Source: Lentisphaerota bacterium
GTDB lineage: Bacteria; Verrucomicrobiota; Lentisphaeria; Victivallales; Victivallaceae
DNA: 64,000 bases
Reading direction: 5' to 3'
NCBI GenBank assembly: GCA_015061575.1
Contig: SUWF01000011.1
Span: 1-64,000, forward strand
Positions 6,196 to 15,048 of this stretch are shown here, piece by piece. A program made the translations under genes and the position numbers. Each line of letters opens with the position of its first letter. The first letter of the stretch is position 1. The notes below the pieces were generated by a model. That model searched no databases. It was not told where the DNA came from and saw only the letters and a program-made list of their open reading frames with translations.

Positions 6196-8610
6196 ATGAA
6201 AAAGATATTATTATGCGCAGGCGCCTGCGCTTTAGCCTTTAATATGGCGGCGGCGGAAAGCATCCCCGGTGTCCACGGCAATGCTGTAAGCATCGATGGC
6301 CGCAAAACCTATCTTGCCGATCCCAGCCGCAAACCGTTTGATTACAGCAAAGGCTGTACTGTGAGCGTTTTTTTCCGTGCCAGAGAGTGGGCGCAAAAAT
6401 CAGCGATCATCAGCAATGCCGGAAGTTTCAGCTTCAGCAAACGCCTTAAACAGAACCGTGGATTCTATGTTACCGGCAATGTGAACAATAAGCGGGATGC
6501 AGCCCTGATCTGGAGTCCGGAAAAATTCCCCGGATTTCCCAACAAGTGGTATCACATGGCATTTACTTACGATCCGGTCAAAGGTCTGGGGCAAGGTTTT
6601 GTCAACGGGAAAAAAGTTGCCGAATACAACACCGCCGCCGCCCTGGGCAATCCTAAAAATCTTGCTTTGCGCGGCACGATGACGGGCAATACTGAATTTA
6701 TGCTCGGCAGCGGTAGTGTTCCTTACAATGGCGATCTGGATGAAGTATATATCTACGGCAGAGTTCTGACTGCTGAAGAAATCAAATCCCTGGCTTACGG
6801 CAAGGCCCCGGCCGGCGCACAGGCTGCCTATACGTTTGACGACCCCGATCATATCGGCAAAGACAGTTCTGGCAATGACCGCCATTTGGTGATCCGCAAA
6901 GGTTTTCTCGCCGTTGATGTGCCGCGCACCGGTTCGGTCATCACCACCGACTACCTTTACAAACAGCCGGGTTTGACGGTTTGGAGCCGGCCTGCCAGCG
7001 AAAAAAATATGCCGGCAGATACACCAAAAGCGCAAAAAACTGAGAGTGAAGTATCAGCGCAACTGGCAGCCAATGAATATGAATCGTTCCAGATCGCAGT
7101 ATCGCCCGATAAGGCGCTGAAAAACCTGAAGTTGGAACTCTCTGACTTTACGCTGCAGAATGAAAAAATCCAGCCCCGCATTTTTACTGTTAAATATGTG
7201 GCGATCCCGGAAGTAAGCCAAACTGTCATCAAGAAAAAAACTACCGATATTTTCGGCGAAGCTGCCACCAGTTTTGATATTGTAACTGCCAAGCCCGGCT
7301 ATTATTTGGATGTATTGCCCGAAGGAAATACTTTCAAAGTTGCGCCCGCTAAAGAATCCAGCGCATTCTGGATCACGGTAAAAAGTGCCAAAGATCAGAA
7401 ACCCGGCATCTATACCGCCACTGCCAAACTTACTGCGGATGACAACTTGAATATCACATTCCCCGTGACCATCCAGGTTTGGGACTTTGCCCTGCCCGAA
7501 GAAAAACATACTCACAACAGCGGTGTGGCGCGCGATTCGCTGGGCAAAGATACCGAAGCATTTTACAAAAACCTTGCCGAACACTATGTATCGGTCACGC
7601 CGCTGCGCGGCAAAGTGCATGTTACGGTCAACAGCGATGATTCGCTTACCGTTGACACTGCCGAATTTGACCGCGAAGCCGCCCTTGCTATTGATAAATA
7701 CTGCCTCAATGTTCTCTACTTCCCCGGCTGGGATTTTTATAATATGCCCAAGGCCAAGGTCAGCGGCGCCACTTGGAAAGGTGTGCAGATCCAGCACAAC
7801 GGGCACTTGACGGAACGGTTCAAAAAAGTTTTCGGCAGCTACCTCCAGATTATGAGCAAACATCTGGCAGCCAAAGGCTACCTCAAATATACCCGCATCA
7901 CGCTGGTCGATGAACCGTGGACTGCCAAAGACTTCAACTTGTGTCAGGAATTTGCCAAACTCGTGCGCCAAAATGCGCCGGGTGTAAAAGTCATGCTTAC
8001 CAAATGGCCGCAGCCGGGTCTGTTCGGCGCACCCGACATCTGGTGTCTGGGCTTCTTCCAGCATCAGCGCATGAAAGAGGCGCTCAAGCGCGGTGAATCG
8101 CTGGAGTTTTACCCCAACTGGCACGTTTTTATCGACCGTCCGCTGATGGACAGCCGAATGTTGGGATTTTTGATGTGGAAGTATCAGATCACAGGTATAC
8201 TTTTCTGGAAACTCAACCACGGCTGGAGCAACAAAAAGAATCTGGAATCACCCCGTTTTGTCTATCCGGACGGCCGGGTGGTTTGCGGCAGCGGTCTGTT
8301 GATCTATCCGGACGAAAAAAATAATCCGGTTTCCTCGATCCGCTGGGAAATGATGCGCGATGCCTTTGAAGACTTTGAATACTTCTATTTGCTGGATCAA
8401 CTTATCAAACAGCGGCCTGATGCACCGGCAGCGCAGGATGCAGTCAAGCTGATCAAAACTGCGTGCGATACGATCGTTCCGCAATACGAAGCTTATCTGG
8501 AAAGCGAAGGCTACGGCTGGAAACAGACCAAATGGGAATTTGATGCCGCCAAGTTGCGCAAATTCCGCAGTCAGCTGGCCGGAATGATCGAAAAACTTCA
8601 AGCAAAGTGA
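6196..8610 (+). CDS. Secreted LamG-domain/DUF4091 glycoside hydrolase-like protein
   Basis: I place the start at the ATG at 6196 (804 residues). It is preceded by gcgaggt and opens a clean signal peptide, MKKILLCAGACALAFNMAAA; the frame further upstream has no such features. Roughly residues 20-220 form a LamG/concanavalin-like sheet domain with the usual phrases GCTVSVFFR, WYHMAFTYD and GDLDEVYIYGR. This domain often binds sugars. The remainder is a DUF4091-type module as in GH123-like enzymes: a beta domain, then a barrel with ITLVDEPW and the typical end LFWKLNHGW, SSIRWEMMRDAFEDFEYFYLL. It probably acts on a glycan in the periplasm or outside. The sialidase-like gene follows after 10 bases. 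The substrate is unknown. Confidence 0.8.
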   Translation: MKKILLCAGACALAFNMAAAESIPGVHGNAVSIDGRKTYLADPSRKPFDYSKGCTVSVFFRAREWAQKSAIISNAGSFSFSKRLKQNRGFYVTGNVNNKRDAALIWSPEKFPGFPNKWYHMAFTYDPVKGLGQGFVNGKKVAEYNTAAALGNPKNLALRGTMTGNTEFMLGSGSVPYNGDLDEVYIYGRVLTAEEIKSLAYGKAPAGAQAAYTFDDPDHIGKDSSGNDRHLVIRKGFLAVDVPRTGSVITTDYLYKQPGLTVWSRPASEKNMPADTPKAQKTESEVSAQLAANEYESFQIAVSPDKALKNLKLELSDFTLQNEKIQPRIFTVKYVAIPEVSQTVIKKKTTDIFGEAATSFDIVTAKPGYYLDVLPEGNTFKVAPAKESSAFWITVKSAKDQKPGIYTATAKLTADDNLNITFPVTIQVWDFALPEEKHTHNSGVARDSLGKDTEAFYKNLAEHYVSVTPLRGKVHVTVNSDDSLTVDTAEFDREAALAIDKYCLNVLYFPGWDFYNMPKAKVSGATWKGVQIQHNGHLTERFKKVFGSYLQIMSKHLAAKGYLKYTRITLVDEPWTAKDFNLCQEFAKLVRQNAPGVKVMLTKWPQPGLFGAPDIWCLGFFQHQRMKEALKRGESLEFYPNWHVFIDRPLMDSRMLGFLMWKYQITGILFWKLNHGWSNKKNLESPRFVYPDGRVVCGSGLLIYPDEKNNPVSSIRWEMMRDAFEDFEYFYLLDQLIKQRPDAPAAQDAVKLIKTACDTIVPQYEAYLESEGYGWKQTKWEFDAAKLRKFRSQLAGMIEKLQAK

Positions 8611-8620
8611 TTTTTCTCTT

Positions 8621-9715
8621 ATGAAAACAGATGTTTTGATGCTGGCCCACGGCCCCGGAAATCCCCGGAACTCGGAAGGCGCATTTATACAGTTGGCCAA
8701 TCAACAGTTGATTTTTATTTACAGCCGCTATTCCGGAGATTCATGCCACGATCATGCCAGCTGCGATCTGGCTATGCGCTGCAGCAGCGACGGCGGCAAA
8801 AGTTGGAGCCAGGATGATGTGATCGTCTTTGACCACAATGCAGCCAACGCCCAGAACCTTATGAGTGTATCGCTGCTGCGCCTGCGTTCCGGACGGATCC
8901 TTTTGAGCTGCTGCCGCAAAACTGCCGCTGCCAGCGAAGTGGATTGCATCCCGGTGACGGCTTTTTCGGATGACGAAGCGCAAAGTTGGAGTCCGCTGCG
9001 GCCGATATGTGCGCCGCCGGCGTACTATGTATTATGCAACGACCGGCTGCTGGAGTTATCCGACGGCACGATCATCATGCCGCTGGCAACGCAGCAAAAT
9101 GAACTGCTGTATTGGGCATCATACGATCACGGAGCCAGCTGGCAGCAAATATCCGACGTCATCTTGCCGCCGGTCGATAATGAGCATTGCAGCATCTATC
9201 AGGAGCCGGGCGTAGCGGAGTTGAACGACGGACGCTTGTGGAGCTGGATCCGCACCGATGCCGGTCAACAGTACGGCAGCTGGAGCCATGATCAGGGCAA
9301 AAGCTGGAGTCTGCCGGTTCCAATGGAAGATTTTTACTCGCCCATGGCACCGATGTCGGTAAAACGCAATCCCCGCAATAAAAAATTGATCGCAGTGTGG
9401 GATGACCACGCTGACCGCTGGGATGTTCCGCCGCCGGTATATACCCGCCCCGGCTGGGGCGATGTACCCACCGGCGGCCGTTTTCCGCTGGTCATTGCCG
9501 AAAGTGCCGACGATGGCCGGACCTGGCATAACGTTCGCCGCTTGGAAAAAGACACCACCCGGGGATTTTGCTACACGGCAATGTATTTTACCGACACGGC
9601 GCTGCTTTTGGCATATTGCTGCGGCGGCCCGGACAATACGATCATGCTGCAGGATATGAAAATAGTATATATACCTGTGGATCAGGCAGGAGAATTGCTT
9701 TTCAGCGGAATTTGA
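8621..9715 (+). CDS. Sialidase-family (BNR/Asp-box) protein
   Basis: A 364-residue six-bladed propeller-type protein. Asp-box motifs recur along it: SSDGGKSWS (about residue 55), SDDEAQSWS, SYDHGASW, SHDQGKSWS and SADDGRTWH. These hold the blades of exo-sialidases and related glycoside hydrolases. I see no signal peptide, so it may act inside the cell on imported oligosaccharides or have an unusual route out. It begins 10 bases after the DUF4091 gene with no clear ribosome-binding site, which points to translational coupling. Many bacterial members of this family are annotated as sialidase without proof. Calling it a glycan hydrolase is safer than naming sialic acid. Confidence 0.75.
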   Translation: MKTDVLMLAHGPGNPRNSEGAFIQLANQQLIFIYSRYSGDSCHDHASCDLAMRCSSDGGKSWSQDDVIVFDHNAANAQNLMSVSLLRLRSGRILLSCCRKTAAASEVDCIPVTAFSDDEAQSWSPLRPICAPPAYYVLCNDRLLELSDGTIIMPLATQQNELLYWASYDHGASWQQISDVILPPVDNEHCSIYQEPGVAELNDGRLWSWIRTDAGQQYGSWSHDQGKSWSLPVPMEDFYSPMAPMSVKRNPRNKKLIAVWDDHADRWDVPPPVYTRPGWGDVPTGGRFPLVIAESADDGRTWHNVRRLEKDTTRGFCYTAMYFTDTALLLAYCCGGPDNTIMLQDMKIVYIPVDQAGELLFSGI

Positions 9716-9784
9716 TTTTTTGTATTGCTAATGATATATTAAGTTGGATTTCGACTTCAAATTGCAGTCATTGGAGTGTAAATT

Positions 9785-10429
9785 ATGGAAAGAGTCAAAG
9801 CTATATTGCAGAACAATGAGCCGTGCCGCTGGCTTTTTTATGGCGACAGCATCACCCACGGTGCCAAACACAGCAATGGCATGCGGGATTTTTCGGAATT
9901 GTTCCGGGAACGGGTGACTTGGGAACTCCAGCGAAGCAATGATCTGGTGCTCAACAGTGCCTTTTCCGGATTCAAAACCACTGATTTACTGCGGGATTTT
10001 GACTTCCGGGCGGCAGCATTCAGACCGCAGGTGGTGTTTTTGATGATCGGCACCAACGACAGCGCCACCCTGAACGCAGAACTTTATGATCAACAACTTA
10101 ACGAATTGCTGGAAAAGTTTGCCGCCATCGGTACGCTGGTAATATTGCAAACGCCGCCGCCGGTATTGATGGAACTGTCTCCGAAGCGGAAAAATCTGCC
10201 TGATTTCGTGCAGATCATCCGGCAGACCGCCCAAAAACATCAACTGCCTTTGATCGACCATTTTGAATATTGGAGCAATTGTCCGGCGGCAGTTTATCTG
10301 TACGCCGATATATTGCACCCCAACGATAAAGGTCATATCAAAATAGCACACGATATTTTCAAAGCATTGGGAATCTTTGAGCAAACCAATAGCCGGGTAT
10401 GTAATTTTTTCACCCCAAAAATGTTATAA
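9785..10429 (+). CDS. SGNH/GDSL-type hydrolase (esterase)
   Basis: A 214-residue SGNH-fold enzyme. The nucleophile block FYGDSITHG is at residues 18-26. It is followed by the Gly/Asn blocks (NSAFSGFKT and IGTNDSA) and the catalytic Asp-His pair in DILHPNDKGH near the end. The family removes acetyl or acyl groups from sugars or lipids. With the upstream sialidase-like gene (69 bases apart) it would fit a deacetylase helping glycan breakdown. No signal peptide is visible. A short odd tail (SRVCNFFTPKML) follows the normal end of the fold. Confidence 0.85.
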   Translation: MERVKAILQNNEPCRWLFYGDSITHGAKHSNGMRDFSELFRERVTWELQRSNDLVLNSAFSGFKTTDLLRDFDFRAAAFRPQVVFLMIGTNDSATLNAELYDQQLNELLEKFAAIGTLVILQTPPPVLMELSPKRKNLPDFVQIIRQTAQKHQLPLIDHFEYWSNCPAAVYLYADILHPNDKGHIKIAHDIFKALGIFEQTNSRVCNFFTPKML

Positions 10430-10491
10430 AAAATCGAACCAACCCAAACAATAGAGGAAGATCCACTTCCAGGAAAAAGTAAGGAGAATAT

Positions 10492-11100
10492 ATGAAAACA
10501 ACTGGATTGTTAACTCTGGCCGCAGCAATGTTTGCGCTGCCGCTGGCCGCCGAAGTTGATCTCTCTGCCTATCAGGCAGTCGATCCCCAAGCCAACATCG
10601 CCTCCAACGGCACATTTGAGACCTTCTGGGCCGGCAGGAACCATCTGCCTTACTGGGGGAAAACTTCGCCCAATGTCTTGCAGGATAAAACAATCAAACA
10701 CTCCGGCAATGCCAGTTTAAAAATCGGCAATGTGGAAAAGGGTTATGCCTCCGCAGCATTCAAGCTGGGTAAGATCGCTGACCTCAAGGACGATCTGCTT
10801 ATCCGCGGATATTGCAAATACGAAAATATCAGCAACGATCCCAAGGCCTCCCCCTTTATCGGCATTTGGACATATACTGATAAAAACCGCAACAGCCGCA
10901 CCTTCCCGATGGTCAAAGTACCGGCCGGTTCCGGTGATTGGTTTTACTTTGAAAAAGTCCTCAAAGTCGATGCGCTCAAAGCCGCCGCACAGGCAGCCGC
11001 GCCCCAGGCAGTGACTTGCGCTTTACGCATAAATATGTATCTGCAGCCGGGCTGGATATGGCTGGACGATATTGAAATCATCCCGCTGAAGAAAAAATAA
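10492..11100 (+). CDS. Secreted carbohydrate-binding-like protein
   Basis: A 202-residue protein with a clear signal peptide (MKTTGLLTLAAAMFALPLAAE) and a strong ribosome-binding site (aaggag). The mature part looks like a single jelly-roll of the CBM4/9/22 type: NGTFETFW, then IKHSGNASLKI, a pair of strands around LLIRGYCKY, and an end reading WIWLDDIEI. No catalytic motif is seen. As the last gene of the cluster it could bind the glycan processed by its neighbours. This role is inferred from the fold pattern and position only. Confidence 0.55.
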   Translation: MKTTGLLTLAAAMFALPLAAEVDLSAYQAVDPQANIASNGTFETFWAGRNHLPYWGKTSPNVLQDKTIKHSGNASLKIGNVEKGYASAAFKLGKIADLKDDLLIRGYCKYENISNDPKASPFIGIWTYTDKNRNSRTFPMVKVPAGSGDWFYFEKVLKVDALKAAAQAAAPQAVTCALRINMYLQPGWIWLDDIEIIPLKKK

Positions 11101-11110
11101 ATCTTACCAA

Positions 11111-11143
11111 AAGGCTGCTGCAAATCCAATTTACAGCAGCCTT
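11111..11143. terminator. Bidirectional terminator between convergent genes
   Basis: The ten-base arms aaggctgctg and cagcagcctt enclose a 13-base loop. On the minus strand the stem is followed by tttt. It serves the plus-strand sugar cluster and the minus-strand MgtC-like gene. Confidence 0.75.
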
Positions 11144-11178
11144 GATTATATTTACCGGCAATATTCCATCCGAATGAA

Positions 11179-11835
11179 TTATTCGATCTTTTCAATACTC
11201 ACAGTCCGGAATTTTTTCAATATCCTGACCAGAAATGTATCATCGCTGTGCGCATGAGCCAACAACGTCATCCGCACCCGGATGCGTTCGTGTTTACCTT
11301 CATCGCAGGTACCAACCACGCAGCTGATGACTTTGCAGTTATTTTCGTTCAGCGCATCGGTTATCTTTACCAGATCAGAGTGGCGGCGGGTGGTAAAGAT
11401 CAGGGTCGTATTTTTGGAGTGAAATTTCTGAAACACATGTTGAAAAACCTCCAGCCCGATCAATGTAAACACCGTTGTAACGATCCCCACAATATAGAGT
11501 CCACCGCCGATAGCCATACCGATTCCTGCCGCCACCCACAAACCGGCCGCAGTGGTCAACCCCCGCACGAACTGTTTCTGCATCATGATGGTACCGGCCC
11601 CGATAAACCCGATACCGCTGACGATCTGTGCCGCCACCCGGCTGGCATCCGCCAGATTATCGCCAAAGCCGTATTGAGAAACGATCATCATCAAAGCACT
11701 GCCCATAGCTACCAGGAAGTGCGTCCGCATCCCGGCTTCTTTGGCACGATACTCCCGTTCCAAACCGATCAATGTACCCAGCATCCCGGCTACGGCCAGA
11801 CGCAAAACCATCATCCAAATCAAATTTGTCGGCAT
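11179..11835 (-). CDS. MgtC/SapB-family membrane protein
   Basis: 218 residues from the ATG at 11835, chosen because aaagga stands seven bases before it; an upstream TTG/ATG frame lacks such a site. The N-terminal half is the MgtC membrane domain. It has LGTLIGLEREYR, the basic loop GMRTHFLVAMGSAL, then RVAAQIVSGIGFIGAGTIM and GLTTAAGLWVAAGIG. About five membrane helices are expected. The C-terminal part is a soluble ACT-like sensor (SDLVKITDALNENNCKV). Relatives take part in magnesium homeostasis and ATP synthase control in pathogens, but most, as here, are of unknown role. It stands as a single gene. Confidence 0.85.
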   Translation of the reverse strand: MPTNLIWMMVLRLAVAGMLGTLIGLEREYRAKEAGMRTHFLVAMGSALMMIVSQYGFGDNLADASRVAAQIVSGIGFIGAGTIMMQKQFVRGLTTAAGLWVAAGIGMAIGGGLYIVGIVTTVFTLIGLEVFQHVFQKFHSKNTTLIFTTRRHSDLVKITDALNENNCKVISCVVGTCDEGKHERIRVRMTLLAHAHSDDTFLVRILKKFRTVSIEKIE

Positions 11836-12033
11836 AAAAATATTCCTTTTTACTGTATGCAAGCGGAATATAATCCATCTTGCGGATCAAATTAACATTT
11901 ATGTATAAAATTATAACATAGCACGTTTTACAAAAATGTCAATTTTTTTATTTTCCTTCCCCTTTCCGATAAAAGCAGCATCAGAAAAATCATCCCCCCT
12001 CCGGATTATCCCCAAGCCATCACACAAAAAAAA

Positions 12034-12069
12034 AAACGCATCTGAACCTTTTATAGTCCAAATGCGTTT
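12034..12069 (-). terminator. Rho-independent terminator of rpsO
   Basis: On the minus strand aaacgcat and atgcgttt form an eight-base stem with a 20-base loop, followed by a run of about a dozen T. It lies 20 bases after the rpsO stop codon. Confidence 0.8.
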
Positions 12070-12088
12070 GATTACTGATAACAGTAAA

Positions 12089-12355
12089 TTACTTGCGACG
12101 GATATTCAGCTCGGCGCAGAGACTGACATAACGTTCGTAATTTTCACGCGCCAGATAAGCCAACAGCTTTTTGCGGCGGTTGACCATAGCCAGCAGACCA
12201 GTCTGGGTGCTGTAGTCTTTGCGGTTGCGCTTCAAGTGTTCGGTCAGGTGAATGATCCGCGCGGTGAGAAGAGCGATCTGCACTTCCGGGCTGCCGGTAT
12301 CGCCATCTTTACGGGCGAACTTGGCAATGGTTTCAGCTTTGGGAGCCATGCTCAT
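12089..12355 (-). CDS. rpsO: 30S ribosomal protein S15
   Basis: 88 residues from the ATG at 12355, almost exactly the usual S15 length. The family core is complete: [22 protein letters not shown] (16S helix 22 contact), [20 protein letters not shown], then the basic helix [12 protein letters not shown] and [14 protein letters not shown] longer frame to 12439 exists but lacks homology. The aaagga before the ATG supports the shorter form. S15 binds the central domain of 16S rRNA early in small-subunit assembly. No pnp gene lies beside it. The leader upstream can form two hairpins and may be the site of feedback control. Confidence 0.95.
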   Translation of the reverse strand: MSMAPKAETIAKFARKDGDTGSPEVQIALLTARIIHLTEHLKRNRKDYSTQTGLLAMVNRRKKLLAYLARENYERYVSLCAELNIRRK

Positions 12356-12444
12356 TTTGTCCATTCCTTTCATTTTTTCCATTTTTTCGATTCCCGGCAG
12401 CACTTCGAAATCGGGAGGACAACCCCGTTCCGGCACCACCGGAA
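12356..12444 (-). promoter_or_regulatory. rpsO leader with two hairpins, candidate S15 autoregulatory RNA
   Basis: The transcribed leader contains ttccgg/ccggaa (12428-12444) and tcccg/cggga (12392-12416), then an A/G-rich stretch up to the start codon. In several bacterial groups S15 represses its own translation by binding a leader fold. These hairpins are a candidate for such a site, with no sequence match to a known class that I can confirm. Confidence 0.35.
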
Positions 12445-12605
12445 GCGTTTTTACGGAAAACGCATTTCATTAATATAACTCAATTTACTGATTTTACAAA
12501 TCCTCCAACTCGTTTTTTTACCTTTTCAGATGTTTTTTTTACAAATTAACTCCGGATGCAGATTTTATTTCCAACTGCAGTAAATCTTTTTTTTGCACTT
12601 AAAAA

Positions 12606-12634
12606 TTGCTTTTTCAGTCGATTTATGCTAAATT
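12606..12634 (+). promoter_or_regulatory. Predicted promoter of the ROK gene
   Basis: TTGCTT (12606-12611), 17 bases, then TAAATT (12629-12634) with a TG two bases before it (extended -10). It ends about 38 bases before the ROK start codon. Confidence 0.4.
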
Positions 12635-12671
12635 ATAATACTAACAAGTTTTATAAACACGGTCACTTGCC

Positions 12672-13853
12672 ATGAAAAACAATGAATTAAAAGACATTTT
12701 ACTGCAAAAACTGCTCATGCACCGCCGTTTGACCCGGCAGGATTTTCTCAGTATGTATCCTTGCCGCCCGGCCTCGATGCTCAGTGCGATCAATGAATTG
12801 AAAAGTTGCGGATACATTTCTGAACCCGACCGCACTACTGCCAAAACCGGCCGCCGCAGTCCGGCGCTGACCATGAATCCCAACTTCGGAGCTTTTGCCG
12901 GGATCGAACTGCAGGCGCATAAAATGCTGGGTATTCTTATTGATAACGATGAAAATATTTTAGCAGAAGCAGTCCTGGATTTTCCGGCTGGAATCACCGC
13001 TGCGGCAGTTCCCGGCAAACTTGCCGAAATCATCGGAGCTTTGCGCAACCGGCAAAGCAGTCAGGCTCCGCCGTGGCGGGGAATCGGTTTTGCCGACCCC
13101 GGGCTGGTCGATCTGGAACAGCAAAAAAGCTTGCGGGCGCACAATGTTCCCGGCTGGGTCGATGTGCCGGTATGCAACTATCTGCAGGAATTGACCCGCC
13201 TTAATGAGATATTTATTGCGCCGGAAACTATGGCCAGAACTTTTGCCGAATACTATGCGCACCGGCCGCTGCCGCCCGGCAGTTTATGTCTGGTAGAGCT
13301 GGATACCGGCATCGGCGGCAGTTTTATCAAAGACGGACTCCTGCTTTCCGGCAGCAGTTCCCGGGGCATGGAAATCGGCCATCTGGTGATCAAACCCAAT
13401 GGCCCGCTGTGCAAATGCGGCAATCAGGGCTGTCTGGAAGCCATCGCCGGAGAATATGGTATTCAGCAAAAAACCGCCGAAATGATCGCCGGACGGGTCA
13501 CTACAATACTGCGCGCCAACGGCACATTGGATGACTTTGTTGAAGCCGTAAAAAAACATGACCGGGCCGCCGCTCTGCTGGCCAGCGAAGTTTGCGAAGC
13601 TGTGGCCTCTGCTGTTACCATATTAGTAACGCTGCTCAACCCCAATGCCATCGTGTTCAGCGGCCGCCTTGCCAAACTCGACGATATACTGCTGGATACC
13701 GTAAAACGCACTTTAAGCGTCAACTGTTTTTACGGTGCGATCGAAAAATTGCAGCTGAAAATTTCCCGGCAAAACGAATTTGCCGCTGCCCGGGGGGCCG
13801 CCTTGCTTATACGCAACCGTATCCTGCGCCCCGGCGAGCGGATGTGGCTGTAA
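12672..13853 (+). CDS. ROK-family transcriptional regulator
   Basis: A 393-residue protein. Residues 1-60 resemble a helix-turn-helix (LTRQDFLSMYPCRPASMLSAINELKS, split here by the turn). A ROK kinase-like fold follows: ELDTGIGGSFI, the strand MEIGHLVI, and the zinc motif CKCGNQGCLE that marks the family. NagC/XylR-type ROK proteins repress sugar genes until their sugar ligand binds; ROK kinases lack the DNA-binding domain. The canonical D-x-G-x-T phosphate loop at the kinase N-terminus is not obvious (LIDNDENILAE), which favours a regulator without kinase activity. It is a single gene with its own promoter and terminator, so the target genes are not evident from position. Confidence 0.85.
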   Translation: MKNNELKDILLQKLLMHRRLTRQDFLSMYPCRPASMLSAINELKSCGYISEPDRTTAKTGRRSPALTMNPNFGAFAGIELQAHKMLGILIDNDENILAEAVLDFPAGITAAAVPGKLAEIIGALRNRQSSQAPPWRGIGFADPGLVDLEQQKSLRAHNVPGWVDVPVCNYLQELTRLNEIFIAPETMARTFAEYYAHRPLPPGSLCLVELDTGIGGSFIKDGLLLSGSSSRGMEIGHLVIKPNGPLCKCGNQGCLEAIAGEYGIQQKTAEMIAGRVTTILRANGTLDDFVEAVKKHDRAAALLASEVCEAVASAVTILVTLLNPNAIVFSGRLAKLDDILLDTVKRTLSVNCFYGAIEKLQLKISRQNEFAAARGAALLIRNRILRPGERMWL

Positions 13854-13857
13854 AAAA

Positions 13858-13897
13858 CAAGCGGCTGTTGATCAATTGTTAAATCAACAGCCGCTTG
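13858..13897. terminator. Bidirectional terminator between convergent genes
   Basis: A 15-base perfect stem (caagcggctgttgat with atcaacagccgcttg) and a ten-base loop lie between the ROK gene and the YeeE-like pair, which read towards each other. T-runs are short on both sides. Confidence 0.75.
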
Positions 13898-13915
13898 CGT
13901 ATTCTTCAGAATCTT

Positions 13916-14509
13916 TTATTTACTGTCTTTGGCGCCGCAAAAATGCACGATCAAACTCAGTATTATGGCAGCAGCACAGAACCACAGTGCCGGATTTTCC
14001 CAACTCCACGGCGCCGATGAATTTTCCAGCGATGCATTGAGCGGCGAGGATAACTTTGCCAAAACACCGCTGCAATGCTCGCGGATGAATTGAGCGGCCG
14101 GAAAAGCCAGCACCATCCCCAGAATGAACCACACGGCATAAAACCGTCCTGCCCCTAATGCCGCTACCGCAGTGATCGGCACCAAACCGCCGATCCCCAG
14201 GCCGATGCCAACCAAAATACCGCCGAACAGCGTACCCAAAAAGGTCATTTCCGCCAACTGCGGCTGCACCACATGCGCACTGCGCAGCAATATAAAGCAA
14301 ATCAAGCCCACGCCCAGAGCCAGCAGTAAAGTTTTGCACAGCTTCATGCTGCCGAAGGTAAGTTCACTTTTGACCTGCACCCGGTCGATCAAATCGCATT
14401 TGACCAGAATAACCCCCAGCACGATACCAAAAATTATCGCCACCGCCAATCTGACATTGCCCTGCAAAGCTAACGGTTCGATAGCTCCGAAAATCATTTG
14501 CGTAATCAT
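13916..14509 (-). CDS. YeeE/YedE-like membrane protein, second half
   Basis: A 197-residue protein with about five membrane helices. The pattern VRLAVAIIFGIVLGVILVKC, then ELTFGSMKL and GTLFGGILVGIGLGIGGL, resembles one half of the YeeE/YedE (Sulf_transp) family, which moves thiosulfate or related sulfur compounds. In family members the glycine-rich segment usually contains a cysteine after GG; here the residue is leucine (GIGGLVPIT). The start overlaps the preceding gene's stop by four bases (ATGA), so the two halves are made together. Whether this pair carries sulfur is open, because the expected cysteines are missing at that position. Confidence 0.6.
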   Translation of the reverse strand: MITQMIFGAIEPLALQGNVRLAVAIIFGIVLGVILVKCDLIDRVQVKSELTFGSMKLCKTLLLALGVGLICFILLRSAHVVQPQLAEMTFLGTLFGGILVGIGLGIGGLVPITAVAALGAGRFYAVWFILGMVLAFPAAQFIREHCSGVLAKLSSPLNASLENSSAPWSWENPALWFCAAAIILSLIVHFCGAKDSK

Positions 14510-15033
14510 TTATCTGCCTCCTTGGCCTTTTTCTCGCCTGCACTGCCGGATGCGCCGCTGCGTTCGATAAACAAAGCCGTGATCCCGCCGCTGATCAATG
14601 CTGTTGCCAGAAAGAACCACGCTCCGGCCGAAAGCTCGATAGCGCCCGCAAACTGCCCATAAAACGTTTCGCCGCTGACGATCGCCCCCAGCATGACCAG
14701 AAAACCGGATATTATACCGGTAAAAGCTGTTTTGAAGGTCTTTCCGGCAAAGTTTTTTGCCCCCTCCAAAGCTCCGGCAAATTTCCAGGAACCGTGGATC
14801 AATGCCCCCCCGGCAGCTCCCAGCAGCACGCCAGCTAATAAACCGATTTGCCATGACCATTCGATTTCCGGAACTTCTTGCTGCCGTACCGCCGTTTCGG
14901 CATAACCGAAGAGCGCTTGAAACACTTTGGATATACCCAACGTATCATTAAAAAGATACAACCCGAGCAACACCATGAACATCAACAGCATAGCATTGAC
15001 CCAGAACGGCCATTTTTTTTGTAAAAACTTCAT
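14506..15033 (-). CDS. YeeE/YedE-like membrane protein, first half
   Basis: A 175-residue membrane protein. It has a first helix NAMLLMFMVLLGLYLFN, a periplasmic or cytosolic stretch with EIEWSWQIGLLAGVLLGAAGGAL, two more helices (FTGIISGFLVMLGAIVSG, WFFLATALISGGITALF) and a charged C-terminal tail rich in Lys and Glu. It resembles the partner half of split YeeE/YedE transporters and precedes the second half with a four-base overlap. It contains no cysteine at all. Family membership is moderate: the layout and the glycine-rich helices agree, the key residues do not. Confidence 0.55.
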   Translation of the reverse strand: MKFLQKKWPFWVNAMLLMFMVLLGLYLFNDTLGISKVFQALFGYAETAVRQQEVPEIEWSWQIGLLAGVLLGAAGGALIHGSWKFAGALEGAKNFAGKTFKTAFTGIISGFLVMLGAIVSGETFYGQFAGAIELSAGAWFFLATALISGGITALFIERSGASGSAGEKKAKEADK

Positions 15034-15048
15034 TTCTTCTCCATTTTT

